Shown: positions 51,001 to 61,448 of the stretch, one piece after another
Layout: the number at the start of each line of letters is the position of its first letter
Numbering within the stretch: the stretch's first letter is position 1
DNA from: Manihot esculenta
Taxonomy: Eukaryota > Streptophyta > Magnoliopsida > Malpighiales > Euphorbiaceae
Direction of reading: 5' to 3'
Length of the DNA stretch: 64,000 nt
Assembly: GCF_001659605.2 (NCBI RefSeq)
Contig: NC_035165.2
Span: forward strand, 12,954,445 to 13,018,444
Made by a program: the position numbers and the translations under genes
The notes under the pieces: generated by a model
Told to the model about the DNA's origin: nothing
The model's input: only the letters and a program-made list of their open reading frames with translations
Database searches by the model: none

Positions 51001-54000
51001 TAATTATGTAATTATGTTATTATCTCCACAATTAGGATACCCCAGCTGTAGAATAGCATTTATAGTAATTTAGCTAATTTTTAGGGCTGAAAATCAGCTT
51101 TGTATTACACTATTTATATCAGAATTCTCCAGTAGAAGAGAACGCAATTTTTTACCTACTTTTTTTCAGACTTTGACAGTAAATTCCCTGTGTAAATAGG
51201 CAGCACTACCTTTTCTTCCGTTTTATTGAAGTTACTATTATTTTATATAGGAAGATATCTTGATGGACTGGTAGGAGGAAGTATGTCTCAGCCTTTAGTA
51301 TTGTGCCATGGATCCTTTGAATAGAAAGGAATACTCTTTTTTTTTAAAAAAAAAAAAAAAAAAAAAAACTGAGCAGTTCCTTTGTTTTGCTATGGTTTTG
51401 GCTTCTATATGAGTTGTGCCTACTTCTGGAGCTTTTAGTTTGGTTTTATTTTATCTTGACTGGAGAGCATTACTTGTATTTGCAGTTCTTTGTTGTGTTT
51501 TGCAGGAAGATTCCTTATCCTCCTAGTGTACTCTCTTTTTTCTTTCTGAATAAAATCTCCTCTTATAAAATTTATTATTATGTTTATGTGTGTGTATATA
51601 GGTGCATTATTTAGTACAATTATGAGCTGACTGCAGTGTGCGTATGTGTGTCTGTATTCCATGGTTCGTTTAGCGAAGCAATTTGTTTCATCCCATTAAA
51701 TGTCTCAATGTCCTATTCAAGTTTTGCCTCTTCTGCTGCAGAATGTAGAGCAGAAACATGCATTATCAGATCAAGACCAGAACTCGATGCTCAAGGTTAT
51801 CTGCAATCAACGAGATCGATTCAGGACACGTTTGCGGGAGACAGAAGAAGTAACCCATTCAATTTTTTTTTAATTATTATTTTTAGAATCATTATCTTTT
51901 ATTTCATTTAGGACATATTTCAATTAAACTGTCATTCATTTAGCTAGAAGATCACATCTTACTGTGACTTAAGTGATAATTCTTAAAATTGTAGGAGGTA
52001 AGGCAGTTGAAGGAAAAGATAGGGATTTTAACAGCAGAGCTAGAAAAGACAAAAGCTGATAATGTCAAACTATATGGCAAGATACGCTATGTTCAGGATT
52101 ACAATCTCGAGAAAATAGTTTCTAGGGGATCAAAGAAGGTATCTCTATGAATTTCTATATGTCTTCATTTACTTATTTTAGATTCAAGTGTTTTGAGTCT
52201 TATGCTTTTCTATTTCTGTTTCATATATTCAGCAAGCAGAGGACCTGGAAAGTGGCTTTACCTCTGATGTTGAGTCCAAGTACAAGAAGATTTATGAAGA
52301 TGATATAAATCCATTTGCTGCATTTTCTAAGAAGGTAACTATTTTGAAGTTGATGCACTTCAAATGAATTGTTAGTTTGTTACTAATCACATGCTTACAG
52401 GTTTGACAATTTTGTGGTTCCTTGATATAATTTAGTGGTCTCTTTAAAAAGTTTACTGGCCTTTTATGTCTAAATATTGTAATTTAAAGAAGGGACGGGA
52501 GTTTCATGCATATTCTCTGTCTGATTTGTTAGATTAAAGTTTTGTCATCACACTTGTTTAGTTGTTTAAGAATACTGATTAAGCTTTTTCTCAAGTGTAA
52601 AGATGGTAATAATTTGTTTTATCACACACAGAACCTCAGATGATCACCCCTATTCTTCTGCCCCTTGAGTTTCTATGTTTTTCACTGAAGGTGGAGTTTG
52701 ATTTGAAACATAGCTTATTGATGTGGGACCATTGGAATAATGGGGAAGAAAGGGGTGAGGAACAAATACTTAATTGATAAAGAAATACACTCTCTACAGA
52801 AATAAATTCTCAAATTTTATTAGTTATCAATAATAGCATATATAACTCTCTTAATAAAATACTTAAACATAGGTATTTGATAGTTTTTCAATTAGTCCTA
52901 TTAGTAACTGTTGAATCTCACATCGATTTGGGATAAAGTAATGTTCCTCCCTCTTGAGTTAGATTTCGGGTGAGTTGGACATGACCCAAATTTAACAGTA
53001 ACTAACAGTAACTAATTATGAGAACTCTTGGAGTTGTACTAGTGTATTTGTGGATAGTATGAGTAGTTTTCTAGAAAATCTTCTAAGGAAATTTTAAACA
53101 GATTTTTTTTTTCTGGTTGGAATGTGCTAGTTTTTCCAAATGGAGAATTGGAAAACTAGTTTTCCAAATTTTAACTAAGATTTGGAAATTGGCTTTAAGG
53201 TATTTTCTACAATTTTTCTTTATAACAAAATTTATGTTTTCCAACTGCTTTCAATGGAAGTTTTTAGAACCAAAATTACACTATAACCTTCTCATAACTA
53301 AAATTCAAGAACTATATTAGGAAAATATTTATATGCAATGATGAAAATTTAATTATATTATTTTAAAATTATTAGTAAAAATGTAAAAGTAAAATTAAGT
53401 TTTAAAATATATTTTATGAATAATTTTCAATTTTTTGAATTAGAAAATTGTTTTCTATTATTGATGAAAATGCGATTTTTCATTTTTTTCTCTTATTTTT
53501 TATATAAAAAAAACATTGGAGTTTTCTTGTAAATTGAAAGACAATTATTTTTCTCAAGTAAACCAGCACTAAGCATACTGATATCAAGGATTACACCGCG
53601 GTTTTAAATAATAATATCACGGCCATTATCTATAAGTTTTTTACCCTTCCATTACTATTGCACCTGTTATTTAACGGCAGAGGAAACTTTATTCTTGTGA
53701 CGGCTGTTATGGCTGTTATATAACGATAATGACCGTTATTCACTGTCAAGTAATGGTAACAGTCCATTACCTCACTTCTTTATTTAAGTGAAATGGAGAC
53801 AACAATTCATTCTCTTTTTTTTTTTCCTTTAGATTGGGGAGTTTTATGCTATTCTATTTCACTTTTCTCAAATTTCTATTATAAGTTAAACTATTTAGAT
53901 ACTAATGGTTTACTTTTTTTTTTTTCCTCTGAAACTAAGATCAACAATTAGCTTTCTAATTCTACTCATCTATACCTCGTAAAATTTGAGTTATTTACCT

Positions 54001-56367
54001 TTGTGTTTGGTATTCTTTTACTTATATGTTGAAAAAAAAAATGTTGGATGCCAAGTTCCTTTCTTTTAAATTTAGAATATGAAGAATTATTCTTTAGTAT
54101 CAATATTAGCTACATTGTTATTTTAGCTAAAAAGTGATAATTGTCAAAGATGTCTAATAATGATAGAATGAATTTTTGTATTTATGCTTGTTATTTTATT
54201 GGTATCTTAGCATACTCATATTTTTAAATCTCTCTTCATTTCACGAGTTTTGCAATTTTTTTTTAAATTTGCACAGCCATAAGCTATTACCGTTGCATTA
54301 CAGCCGCAACTGCTATTGAAATCCATGCATTATATGGTCACGATGCACGTGATCAACTTTATAATGCATTGGATTTTTAAAATTATAAGGTTTCATGGTT
54401 TCATACCAAAAAATTTTAAGGGTCCTATTGATATTCTAGGAAAGTCAAGTGCCCAATAGATTATGAGACCAAGGTTTAAGCATCTATAATGATAATGAAG
54501 TCCCAACTCCTGAATAATATGAACTTCATATAGTGAAAACCTGATGCTCCTAATTTTACCATAAAAAATGAAATCAAAATAATTTGTAAATTGAATAATT
54601 AATGTATTCCTCAACTCCCAGGCAAAATGGTGGGGAAAAAGAAGAAAGAAAAAAGAGCTTGAAATTTTTGCTTAGGAGATTTGTATCTAGAATGCTGCCA
54701 AACAGATAGTGCTGAAAAAGTAGTTGGAGATGACTATAATATCAATTTCTGAGATGTATTCAGTGCAATTAATGATGAAATTTTACAGACCCTAGCCAGC
54801 ATTGCAGCGTCACATTCATTTGGTTTCTTATTGGATATCTTGTCTTCAATTTACTGCTTATCATACTTTTGCTTCATGTACTAACTTAACTTCTTTACTT
54901 CTTATTAGGAAAGGGATCAAAGATACAGAGAGTTGGGTTTCAGAGACAGGATTACTCTAAGTAGTGGGCGATTCCTTCTGGGCAACAAGTATGTTGATTC
55001 TCAATTCAAATTGATAGTTCTTTCTTACTTCCTAGTATGTGATTATATATAAATTTTAAAGCATGCATCACTCGCATAATTTTTCTTTGTTAATTATTCA
55101 TCAAGATCATTAGTGCCATGCTGCATTCATTAAGGCCTGGCGGTTCAATGGGTTTCCATTTCTAGTTTTCCGGAGCCAGATTTACCCCTTCATATGTTGT
55201 TGCATTCTTTGTTTTTTTTTTGCGTCCTTGTTACCCTGGTTCTTTCTCAGCTCCTATTATGTGCCGAAAAAGTCAAAACCTCTTTTCTTGATCGCTTTAT
55301 CTGTTTTGTATCCTGTTAGAGGGGGGAACAGTAAATAAATATGGGCTGAAGGAAATTCAATTTGTATTTTCTTTTTTTGAAGCAAATTTAAATATGTATT
55401 GAGAAACGAAGAATTGGCAGAATGCCTTACAGTGCATTTTTTCAATATCAATCAAGAAAACAACTCACTGTCCTTCTCTAACTACAATTTGTCTCTCAAC
55501 AAACAAATTAAAGAACCAGGATTCACGAGAAGCCCGCTTGATCTAGCTAAGCTAGCCCCAGTCTTGGCTGCTCCTTGGCTGAATTAGCACCATTTATAGA
55601 TTCTGATCCTCCAAGCTGACAGCATTCTCATGTATTCTGGTTCCTGTATTTTCCTCCAATAAACTAACCATCTTACCATCCATTTCCAGCTACCTAATTC
55701 TGGAAACTTCTTCATCCTTTCTGCTCCCTACAATTCTTTCCGGGTTGTTTCCCGACTCCAGTAATAACGTCTAGTGGTTTTGGGCCTAGATTCATATTTG
55801 CTGGGGCTTCTAGAATTGCTGCTATCATGTACATTCCTGTCCTCTTAAAATATTTCTTCTTTTAGAATATTGTCTACTCTTATCTTTTTGTTTCTTCAGC
55901 TTCTGCTCATACGAGAATTATATTTACTTCTCTATGTAGATAATTTTCCATACATTATGCCTTCAGTTATTTTCAAATGCAAGGCGATTTTTGCCTTGTG
56001 TATTGTTTGCTGCATCTTGACTTGTTCTTTTAATTTAGGCTTCAATCACCTTTCTAGCCAAAGATTATCATAGTGTTTGTTACCCATTTTATATCAAGAG
56101 ATCGTATTTTGTTTTACTAAGCAGTTTACTTTGCCTTAGGTATGCTCGAACTTTTGCGTTTTTCTACACCATTGGATTACATGTCCTCGTGTTCACCTGT
56201 CTCTACAGGATGTCAGCTTTGAGCTATCTGAGGTAATTATGTTTCATCTGCATCTTCATATGCATTATCAACATTTACAGGTCTTTTTTAACTGTTTCCA
56301 TTTTTGCAGTAATGGCGAGGAATCCTTCACCGGAGATAAAATGCAGAACCTCCCACATGCACTTTAG
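27038..56367 (+). CDS. CASP: Protein CASP, Golgi coiled-coil tail-anchored protein, 19 exons, 680 aa
   Basis: A type II golgin-like protein of Golgi membranes, thought to act in vesicle tethering. Exons: 27038-27116, 28867-28977, 29220-29398, 30383-30532, 35081-35169, 35385-35494, 35700-35794, 36684-36739, 41054-41219, 41776-41868, 42963-43091, 43444-43563, 44035-44115, 51742-51849, 51995-52138, 52233-52334, 54909-54988, 56140-56232, 56310-56367. All introns are GT-AG; the sum of 2043 bases gives 680 residues plus stop with consistent phases. It starts [11 protein letters not shown]. Conserved blocks include [46 protein letters not shown], long heptad coiled coils (about 120-540), then [31 protein letters not shown] and a transmembrane segment (about 636-658) with a short tail ending NLPHAL. 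The length agrees with Arabidopsis CASP (recalled as about 690 aa). Introns 4, 8 and 13 hold Copia elements, yet no exon is damaged. Confidence 0.96.
27815..28360. mobile_element. Possible insertion in CASP intron 1 with G+C-rich inverted ends
   Basis: The left side carries GAGAGGCGAGGCGAGATCAGG and the right side CCTTGCCTGGCACCTTG. Between them lie GT and GA microsatellites (27870-27902, 28105-28131) and purine-rich tracts. The organisation resembles the element at 47409-49459 (G+C ends, purine-rich interior). The ends are only roughly complementary and no target duplication was found. It could equally be ordinary intron sequence. Confidence 0.25.
28105..28131 (+). repeat. GA microsatellite in CASP intron 1
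   Basis: About 13 uninterrupted GA dinucleotides, followed by further purine-rich sequence. Confidence 0.95.
30990..31285 (+). repeat. Direct repeat of about 130 bp in the Copia-1 leader
   Basis: Two copies (about 31012-31140 and 31141-31275) share CTTTTTCATGCSGGYGRCCC, then CTTCACACAYCCTTTGKGAA and CAGTARCTTTGGATCTA in order (consensus). It occupies the place where gag would be expected and does not encode a recognisable Gag. Confidence 0.75.
31320..34620 (+). pseudogene. Copia-1 pol remnant (protease, integrase, reverse transcriptase, RNase H)
   Basis: Fragments lie in the normal copia order with many frameshifts and stops. These are a protease active-site region ([12 protein letters not shown] near 31500), the pre-integrase zinc-binding region ([10 protein letters not shown] near 31891), integrase core pieces (about 32030-32560), reverse transcriptase ending with [11 protein letters not shown] (about 33674-33706) and [13 protein letters not shown], and RNase H with [10 protein letters not shown] (about 34280) up to DVFTKSLRG (about 34540-34565). 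It cannot encode working enzymes. The protease-integrase-RT-RNase H order is what defines Ty1/copia. Confidence 0.85.
36785..40910 (-). mobile_element. Copia-2: young gag-deleted Ty1/copia element in CASP intron 8 (antisense)
   Basis: The element proper is 36790-40905 (4,116 bp) with perfect GCTAC duplications (36785-36789 and 40906-40910). Both LTRs are 200 bp (36790-36989 and 40706-40905), with 6 differences by eye (about 97% identity). On the minus strand a perfect TGGTATCAGAGCT primer-binding site (40693-40705) abuts the 5' LTR, and a polypurine tract AACTTGAGGGGGAG (36990-37003) abuts the 3' LTR. The coding region begins with a Gag-like N terminus but runs into protease within about 40 residues, so nearly all of gag is missing. 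It is oriented opposite to CASP. Confidence 0.95.
36997..40323 (-). pseudogene. Copia-2 pol, frameshifted, with gag almost entirely deleted
   Basis: The frame opens with [18 protein letters not shown], a Gag-like start, and by about codon 33 has moved into protease ([13 protein letters not shown]), so capsid and zinc-knuckle parts are absent. The pre-integrase region (WHRRLGHL with a C-x2-C) follows. Frameshifts fall near 39610, 38275 and 38090. Integrase core signatures [14 protein letters not shown] and RTDNGREY lie in 38205-39656. Reverse transcriptase runs across the breaks to [12 protein letters not shown], and RNase H carries DADWAGS and [10 protein letters not shown] and ends ADVFTKGL. 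The last frame (36997-38088, 363 codons) is fully open. With three frame breaks and no Gag it could move only with help from relatives. Confidence 0.9.
42060..42680. other. Unassigned balanced-composition insert in CASP intron 10
   Basis: This part of the intron differs from its A+T-rich flanks. Its right half repeats GAACTNGA and TTGAACT-like words and contains complementary GGTTCAACTCGGAATCGAAA and CCAGAACCACC-type segments, reminiscent of foldback DNA elements. No coding motif or target duplication could be established. Confidence 0.2.
44729..47408 (+). pseudogene. Copia-3 gag-pol, 5' part: Gag, protease, integrase
   Basis: Gag is visible as a UBN2-type region ([17 protein letters not shown], then [17 protein letters not shown] to about 45180), followed by a zinc knuckle ([14 protein letters not shown] near 45405-45446). 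Protease has [14 protein letters not shown] (near 45740) and TSNLISVG. The pre-integrase part reads [17 protein letters not shown] (near 46127). Integrase shows [21 protein letters not shown] and [15 protein letters not shown]. Internal stops (for example after RVS near 44905, after ATK near 45180 and after ISVG near 45942) and a frameshift near 46600 inactivate it. The frame is cut by the nested element just after [12 protein letters not shown] (about 47398). Confidence 0.88.
47660..47767 (+). repeat. Perfect 54-bp tandem duplication inside the nested element
   Basis: Copies at 47660-47713 and 47714-47767 appear identical, starting TCAACGTTCAAGACTTCAAT and ending CATTCTTAA. Confidence 0.92.
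48154..48512 (-). pseudogene. Copia-4 RNase H tail
   Basis: On the minus strand this encodes only the C-terminal end of a copia polyprotein: [17 protein letters not shown], then [20 protein letters not shown] and TKHIEI, then LGDIFTKAL, stopping near 48154. Just upstream another phase reads GFGSSAES-like sequence that would belong to the preceding RNase H segment, then the frame meets the leader. The fragment is too short to act as an enzyme and is probably kept because the adjacent 3' sequences are needed in cis. Confidence 0.85.
48660..48752 (+). repeat. GTGAACAGTACC motif array in the Copia-4 leader
   Basis: Within about 90 bp the words GTGAACAGTACC, ATGAACAGTACC, GTGAATAGTACC and GTGAACAGTGCC follow each other, spaced by ACGTG or CA. 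A related GTGAACAGTA occurs in the Copia-1 leader near 31125. Confidence 0.85.
49530..50880 (+). pseudogene. Copia-3 pol, 3' part: reverse transcriptase and RNase H
   Basis: This resumes Copia-3 after the nested element. It carries [14 protein letters not shown] (near 49600), [13 protein letters not shown], then [12 protein letters not shown] (near 49949), where Asn replaces the second catalytic Asp of the usual YVDD. RNase H has [15 protein letters not shown] (near 50543) and ends with [16 protein letters not shown] (near 50790-50840). Stops and frameshifts (near 49800, 49840 and 50437) and the changed active site make it inactive. A purine tract with GAGGGGA lies just before the 3' LTR at 50885. 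Confidence 0.86.
52740..54330. other. Large CASP intron 16 with possible DNA-element sequence
   Basis: CASP intron 16 spans 52335-54908. It contains TGTTGAATCTCACATCGATT near 52910, which resembles a plant LTR/TRIM start. It also has a region from about 53600 to 54320 with repeated CGGCTGTTATGGCTGTTATA-like words on the left and complementary GCTATTACCGTTGC/GCAACTGC words on the right, suggesting a foldback transposon. No boundaries or coding motifs could be confirmed. Confidence 0.25.
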
Positions 56368-57857
56368 CTTACATTGTAAAAAGGCAACGCTTGTTTATTT
56401 TTACTAATAGTGTGAAGGTGCAATGAATGCACAGTTGTTTGATAGAAGGTGCAAGTTTTGGAGGCAATGGACAAAGCTTATGCAATTTTGAAATTTGTAA
56501 TCAACCCAAATTTGTATTATTGTCTATTCTAAAAGCTAAAATTTCTTATTAACAAATATAAAATGTTAAATTGATAATAAACTTTTCACTTTATTTATTT
56601 AGCAATGCTTGACATATGCAAATATATTATTCATAAAAATATATTAAAATGGTTAAAAATCGAAGTAACAAAAGAGTAAATACGTCAAGAGATGGTATTC
56701 CCAAGAAACGGAGGTTGATATATAAAGTTTATACTGCATATCCTTTACTTATGGAAGATTTTGCTAAAATATCATTAAATATAAATAACATTTAATTTTG
56801 ATGTGGAGCTTTAAACATAAAACCAAAGTAATTTTGTTTTAAATAAAATAAAATGTTTGAAAATGGATTTGCTTTCTTTTTTAAAAAAAAAAAATTTTTT
56901 TTTTCCCTTCCTTGATCCGAAGAGTGAATTCCTCTCTTCCTACAAGAAGTAGGGACCTTCTTAATCTCTTATACTAAAATAGAGTTGGAATATTTTTTTC
57001 ATTAGGGTGGAACAAAGAAACTGTCCACAAATAAGCAAGTAACATTATGTCTAGTCTAATTTAGTCTCGTGCTTGAAAGAGACATATCACTTAATAGACT
57101 CATATTTGAATTTTTGGTATATATCAAAATAAGTTTCAATACTTTATTTAAGGGTCAAATAAGATATATTTTTTTTTCAATTAAACCCATATAATTTTGC
57201 TAAAAAGTCAAATAAATCTTAATCTAATATAATATTATTTTTTAAAAAATAAAATATTATTTTTTATGAATAAAATTTCATTATTGCAATTTTTAAAATT
57301 TTAAACTATTTTTTCATACTTTTAAAATTTTTATGTTCATTAAAATACTAAATCTTTAATATTTTAAATTATAAAAATAATATTTTATTATTAAAAAAAT
57401 AATGTTATACTAAATGAGAACTTATTTAATCCTTTAAATAAAAATACAAAGTTAAATTAGACCCTAAATAAAAATATACCACAATCTCTAAAGTAAAGTA
57501 ACCATTTATTTAACTTACCTAAACCTCTTTAAATAAAAAGTGCTGAGTATATTTTATGGGATTCTATTCTATTCATTTTTTTTTTAACAATAAAAATTGT
57601 TCAGAATAAAATAATTTAATTTTTTTAATATAAAAAAATTTATTTTAAAATAATTTTATAAAAATTCATTTAATTTTTTTTTTTTACAAAATATATCATA
57701 CCAAATCACCGGTTTTAGATGTAGAATAATATTTTTTTGAAAAAGGCATATTCTTTATATATATGATAATTGAAATTTTTAAAGGACGGCATTGTTAAGT
57801 CTCTAAAAAATATATGAATAGAATATTAACTATCGTGTTAGCTAATTAATCAAATAT
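56368..57857. other. CASP 3' UTR and A+T-rich intergenic DNA
   Basis: The first 200 or so bases after the CASP stop are likely 3' UTR (AATAAA-like ATAATAAAC near 56573). The rest is A+T-rich with no supported gene. Confidence 0.5.
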
Positions 57858-57929
57858 GTCGTTGTAGTATAGTGGTAAGTATCCCCGCCTGTCACGAGGG
57901 AGACCCGGGTTCGATCCCCGGCAACGGCG
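57858..57929 (+). tRNA. tRNA-Asp (anticodon GUC)
   Basis: A 72-base tRNA without intron or encoded CCA. It shows the A box (TAGTATAGTGG), anticodon GTC at 57891-57893 in loop CTGTCAC, and B box GGTTCGATCC. The acceptor arms GTCGTTG and CAACGGC pair with one G-U. The anticodon stem reads CCCGC/GAGGG, leaving a G-A opposition (57887 with 57897) where plant tRNA-Asp genes I recall have GCGGG. Otherwise it matches that consensus. The gene lies alone between CASP and the peptidyl-tRNA hydrolase. Confidence 0.93.
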
Positions 57930-59258
57930 AACTTGTTCATTAATATTTCTTGCCAATAATTAATTTAGAAATTTTCGGTCCCAATAAAAATTAAGAATTA
58001 TTTTCAAATTTCTAAAAACTTCAATTTTTAAATTATTAAATTAAATATCTCCATATTTTATATAAATTATTTATTATTTTTTAAAAAAATTATTAATTAA
58101 CTTATTTTAAATTTAATTAAATTATTAAAAAATATTTACTAAAAAATTCAGTACTTTATATTTTTTTAATTTTATTATATTATATACTTTAAAAATAACT
58201 AATTTAAATATTTAATTTTACACTTTCATCCATTATATCAAACTATTAAAAAATAATTAATATATTATCACCAAAATCATCATAATATAATATAAAATAA
58301 TTATTTATGATTTTTTATAATTATATTTTATATTTTAAATATAATTAATTCAATTATATATTTTTAAATTTTCACTAATTATATTAAATTATTAAAAAAT
58401 TATTAATTTATTATTATTTATTAATGAAAACACCATGTGATTACATGCCACCTACTATAAAATTGATTAAAAAAAATTTATCCCTAAACTATTTAGTAAA
58501 ATAAAAAATATTAAATTTTATTTTTCAATTTAAATTTATTTATACACTAAAATATCTAATAAATCAACAATATAAATTACGATGTTTTCAGTTTATTTAA
58601 TTTTATTTAATATTATAATAATTATTTAAGTAAATTTTATTATATTATAATAATGTGATAATAATATAATAATAAGACATCTCGATTCTTTAATAAAAAA
58701 AATTATCTGATTCTAACATCAGCCATCTCGATTCTTCGATAAAAAAAAATTAATATTTATTAATAAATTTATAATTTGATATGATTGATGAAACTTTTTA
58801 AATATTTTATTAAATTAATTTAATGTAAAATTACAAAATATTTTTAATAATTATTTTATAAAATATTATGATAAATTTATAAAATACAACGATGATGACG
58901 AAATAATATTTATATTAATAGATTAATGATTTTTAGACTATTAAATTTAATTCAAATTAAAATTTAAAAATTTAAATTTAAATTAAGTATTTATATATTA
59001 TGGAGTAAATTTGTAAAAAATTATAAAATAAAGGGTATTTTTTAATTACTTTATTTTATTTATTAAATAGTATAAATATTTAAAATTATAAAAAATAAAT
59101 AATACTAATAATTAAAATTATAAAAATTAAAGACAATTAACATATTTTTAATAAAAAAATTTGAAAAATAAATAAATAATACAAAATATGAAGAAAATAT
59201 AATTAAATAAATTTAAAATAAATGGATTAGTAAATTTCCCATTCAAGTCAGAGAATTG
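57930..59258. other. A+T-rich intergenic DNA, no gene seen
   Basis: Low-complexity A+T sequence between the tRNA and the hydrolase gene. Its last part should include the hydrolase promoter, but no element could be assigned. Confidence 0.5.
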
Positions 59259-59360
59259 ATGTTAATTCACCCCAAAAATCAATCAGTTGCCTTGAGAAAG
59301 AAGCAGAGCCTCTCTTGTCCCCTCCCTTTCTTTTCAATCCCTATTTTTTTGAAAAAGAAG

Positions 59361-61417
59361 ATGAGGGTGAGTTCATGCCCTGCCGCTGCTCTTACGTCAT
59401 CAATCGCCGCCTCCGGCCTCCGCTTCCCATTTATTAACCTTCATTCTTCTTCTCCTTCTCCTTCCCCTTCTCTTTCCTTTTTCTGCTGGAAGAGAAGCAT
59501 GTCTCAATTCCCTATTCATTCTTCTTCTGCTTCTTCTCCTTCGTCTTCTTCCGCCGCCGACTATTCTACGATGGCCAATGAGTCTGTGATCAAGCCAAAG
59601 CAGCATCAGCCTTGGCTCATTGTTGGCCTCGGCAATCCTGGCAAAAAGTATCAAGGCACTCGCCATAACGTCTGTATCCCTCCCATTCTCTACCTGTTTC
59701 TGAATTTCTTTAAAAGAAAAAATTGAAATTTTGCTTTATGTCTATAGCGTTATTTTGTTAACAAAGCTTTTTTTGCATACCTTTAAAGAGCTGCCCTTGT
59801 TTGTTTAGATCTTTCTGACCGTGCCTCTCGATATTGGGTTCTTCTTTTGCAGGTGGGTTTTGAGATGGTAGATGCTATAGCTAATGCAGAAGGAATATCT
59901 ATGAGTAGTGTTTCCTTTAGAGCATTATTTGGAAAAGGTGGGTACTATTCAAACATGCTAAGCTTTCTTTGCCAAGTGATTGAAACATTATTTCATTTTG
60001 CATTCAACAAAATTTCAATGCATCTCACAACTTCTCCTGCGTTTTGTAACTCAAATGTATTTTGGGAATTAGTTGCTCATGATCTAAGTCTGTTTTCTGG
60101 TTTACTTGCCGTTATTGCCGTTTATTTGTCTAAATTATACTCATTTATTTCTATTTTGTTAGTTCTTTAAATTGCTTACACAGACTCGCACTCGTGGAAA
60201 TCATACATACAAATGTACTATGTTGAAAAGTTGTATATGAACTATTTGATTCCTGCATGTTCAAAAACTTCAATATACACCTTATTGGGATATTTAATCC
60301 TGATGAATGAAAGAGTGAACTGTTTTTATCGTACGTTGCCTTTCAGTTAGCACTGAGCAGATGTTCATCTACAAACATAAGTGATGGAGAGAGTGACTTC
60401 AATTTTGTATTGACAAATGAGTATATTTCAAAGTTTTGTATTAACTTGTGAAAGTGGTTTCCTAACATTTGTTATGTTCTATTAGAATGGGAGAGTCACT
60501 CTTATTCATTTCTTCATTAAACCATCTGATATGCTTGAATTATTTATTTGATGTGTTTGAGGCTAAATGGATATACAAGAAAAGTTTAGATGGAAAATGA
60601 ATAACAGAGCTTCTGACGGGTGGAAAGATGCTCAAAGTTAATGATATATGCAGCTTTTCTTCTAATTTAGAGCATTTTGTGCGAAGCTAATGCTTAAGTT
60701 TTCCAAATCAAGGCTTGCTATTGCAGTTGTGGGTTATGATAGTGTTTTTAGTTCTTTTTCTGGGTTCTTTTGCATCAATTCATTGAGGGGTTGTTTTTAG
60801 CTGATATGTATTATTCAATTATAGATTAACTATTATAACTAGTATTTGTTTTCAAGTTTACTTTCTAGCTTCTCTAACTAGTCTCTCTTTTCATGTTTAC
60901 TTTTCTAGCTTCTCTTATCGGAGAATGTTTTACCCTGTAATTGTATACCTTGCCTTTTCTCATTAGTGAATACTCTTTAAAAGGAAGAAAAAAGTAGTTC
61001 AGGTTCACAAGTTGAATATAGAATATTTCAATTTTGTATATTTAAAGGAAACGTGACTTCAATTTTGTATTAACAAATGAGTATATTTCAAAGTCTTGTA
61101 CTAACTTGTGAAAGTGATTTCCTAACATGTCTTATGCGCTATAAGCAAGTGAGACTCTCTCTCAGTCATTTCCTTATTATAGTGTTACACCATCCGATAT
61201 ACTTGAATTATTTATTTGATTTCTCCAAGGAAAATTGGATATGCAAGAAAACTGTAGATGGTTTTAGAAAATGAAAAACAGAGCTTTTGACTTGTGAAAA
61301 GATGCTAAAAAATTTTGCTACATGCAACTTTTATTATTTAGAGTATTTAGTGAAGGTAATGCTTTACGAATCTAGGCTTGTCATTGCAGCTCTTGTCGGA
61401 CAGGATAACTTCTCTAG

Positions 61418-61448
<31 letters not shown>

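Larger units (their letters stand above)
44253..51183 (+). mobile_element. Copia-3: Ty1/copia element in CASP intron 13 (sense), host of nested insertions
   Basis: The element proper is 44258-51178 (6,921 bp including nested DNA) with perfect GTAAA duplications (44253-44257 and 51179-51183). The 5' LTR is 44258-44547 and the 3' LTR 50885-51178. Both start TGTCAATGGGATTAATTGG and end TTTGACA; roughly two dozen differences put their identity near 92% by eye. A perfect TGGTATCAGAGCT primer-binding site follows the 5' LTR at 44548. Removing the nested block (47409-49459) leaves about 4.9 kb, normal for a copia element. It has the same orientation as CASP, so its LTR processing signals face the way the host transcript runs. 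Confidence 0.95.

Noticed and set aside
51339..51368. T9-A23 tract in CASP intron 13 as a possible SINE tail or pol III terminator
   Set aside because: No internal pol III promoter or target duplication could be found next to it.
59400..59666. Minus-strand Arg-rich open frame over exon 1 of the peptidyl-tRNA hydrolase gene
   Set aside because: It is the reverse complement of the Ser-rich transit peptide and has no family match.
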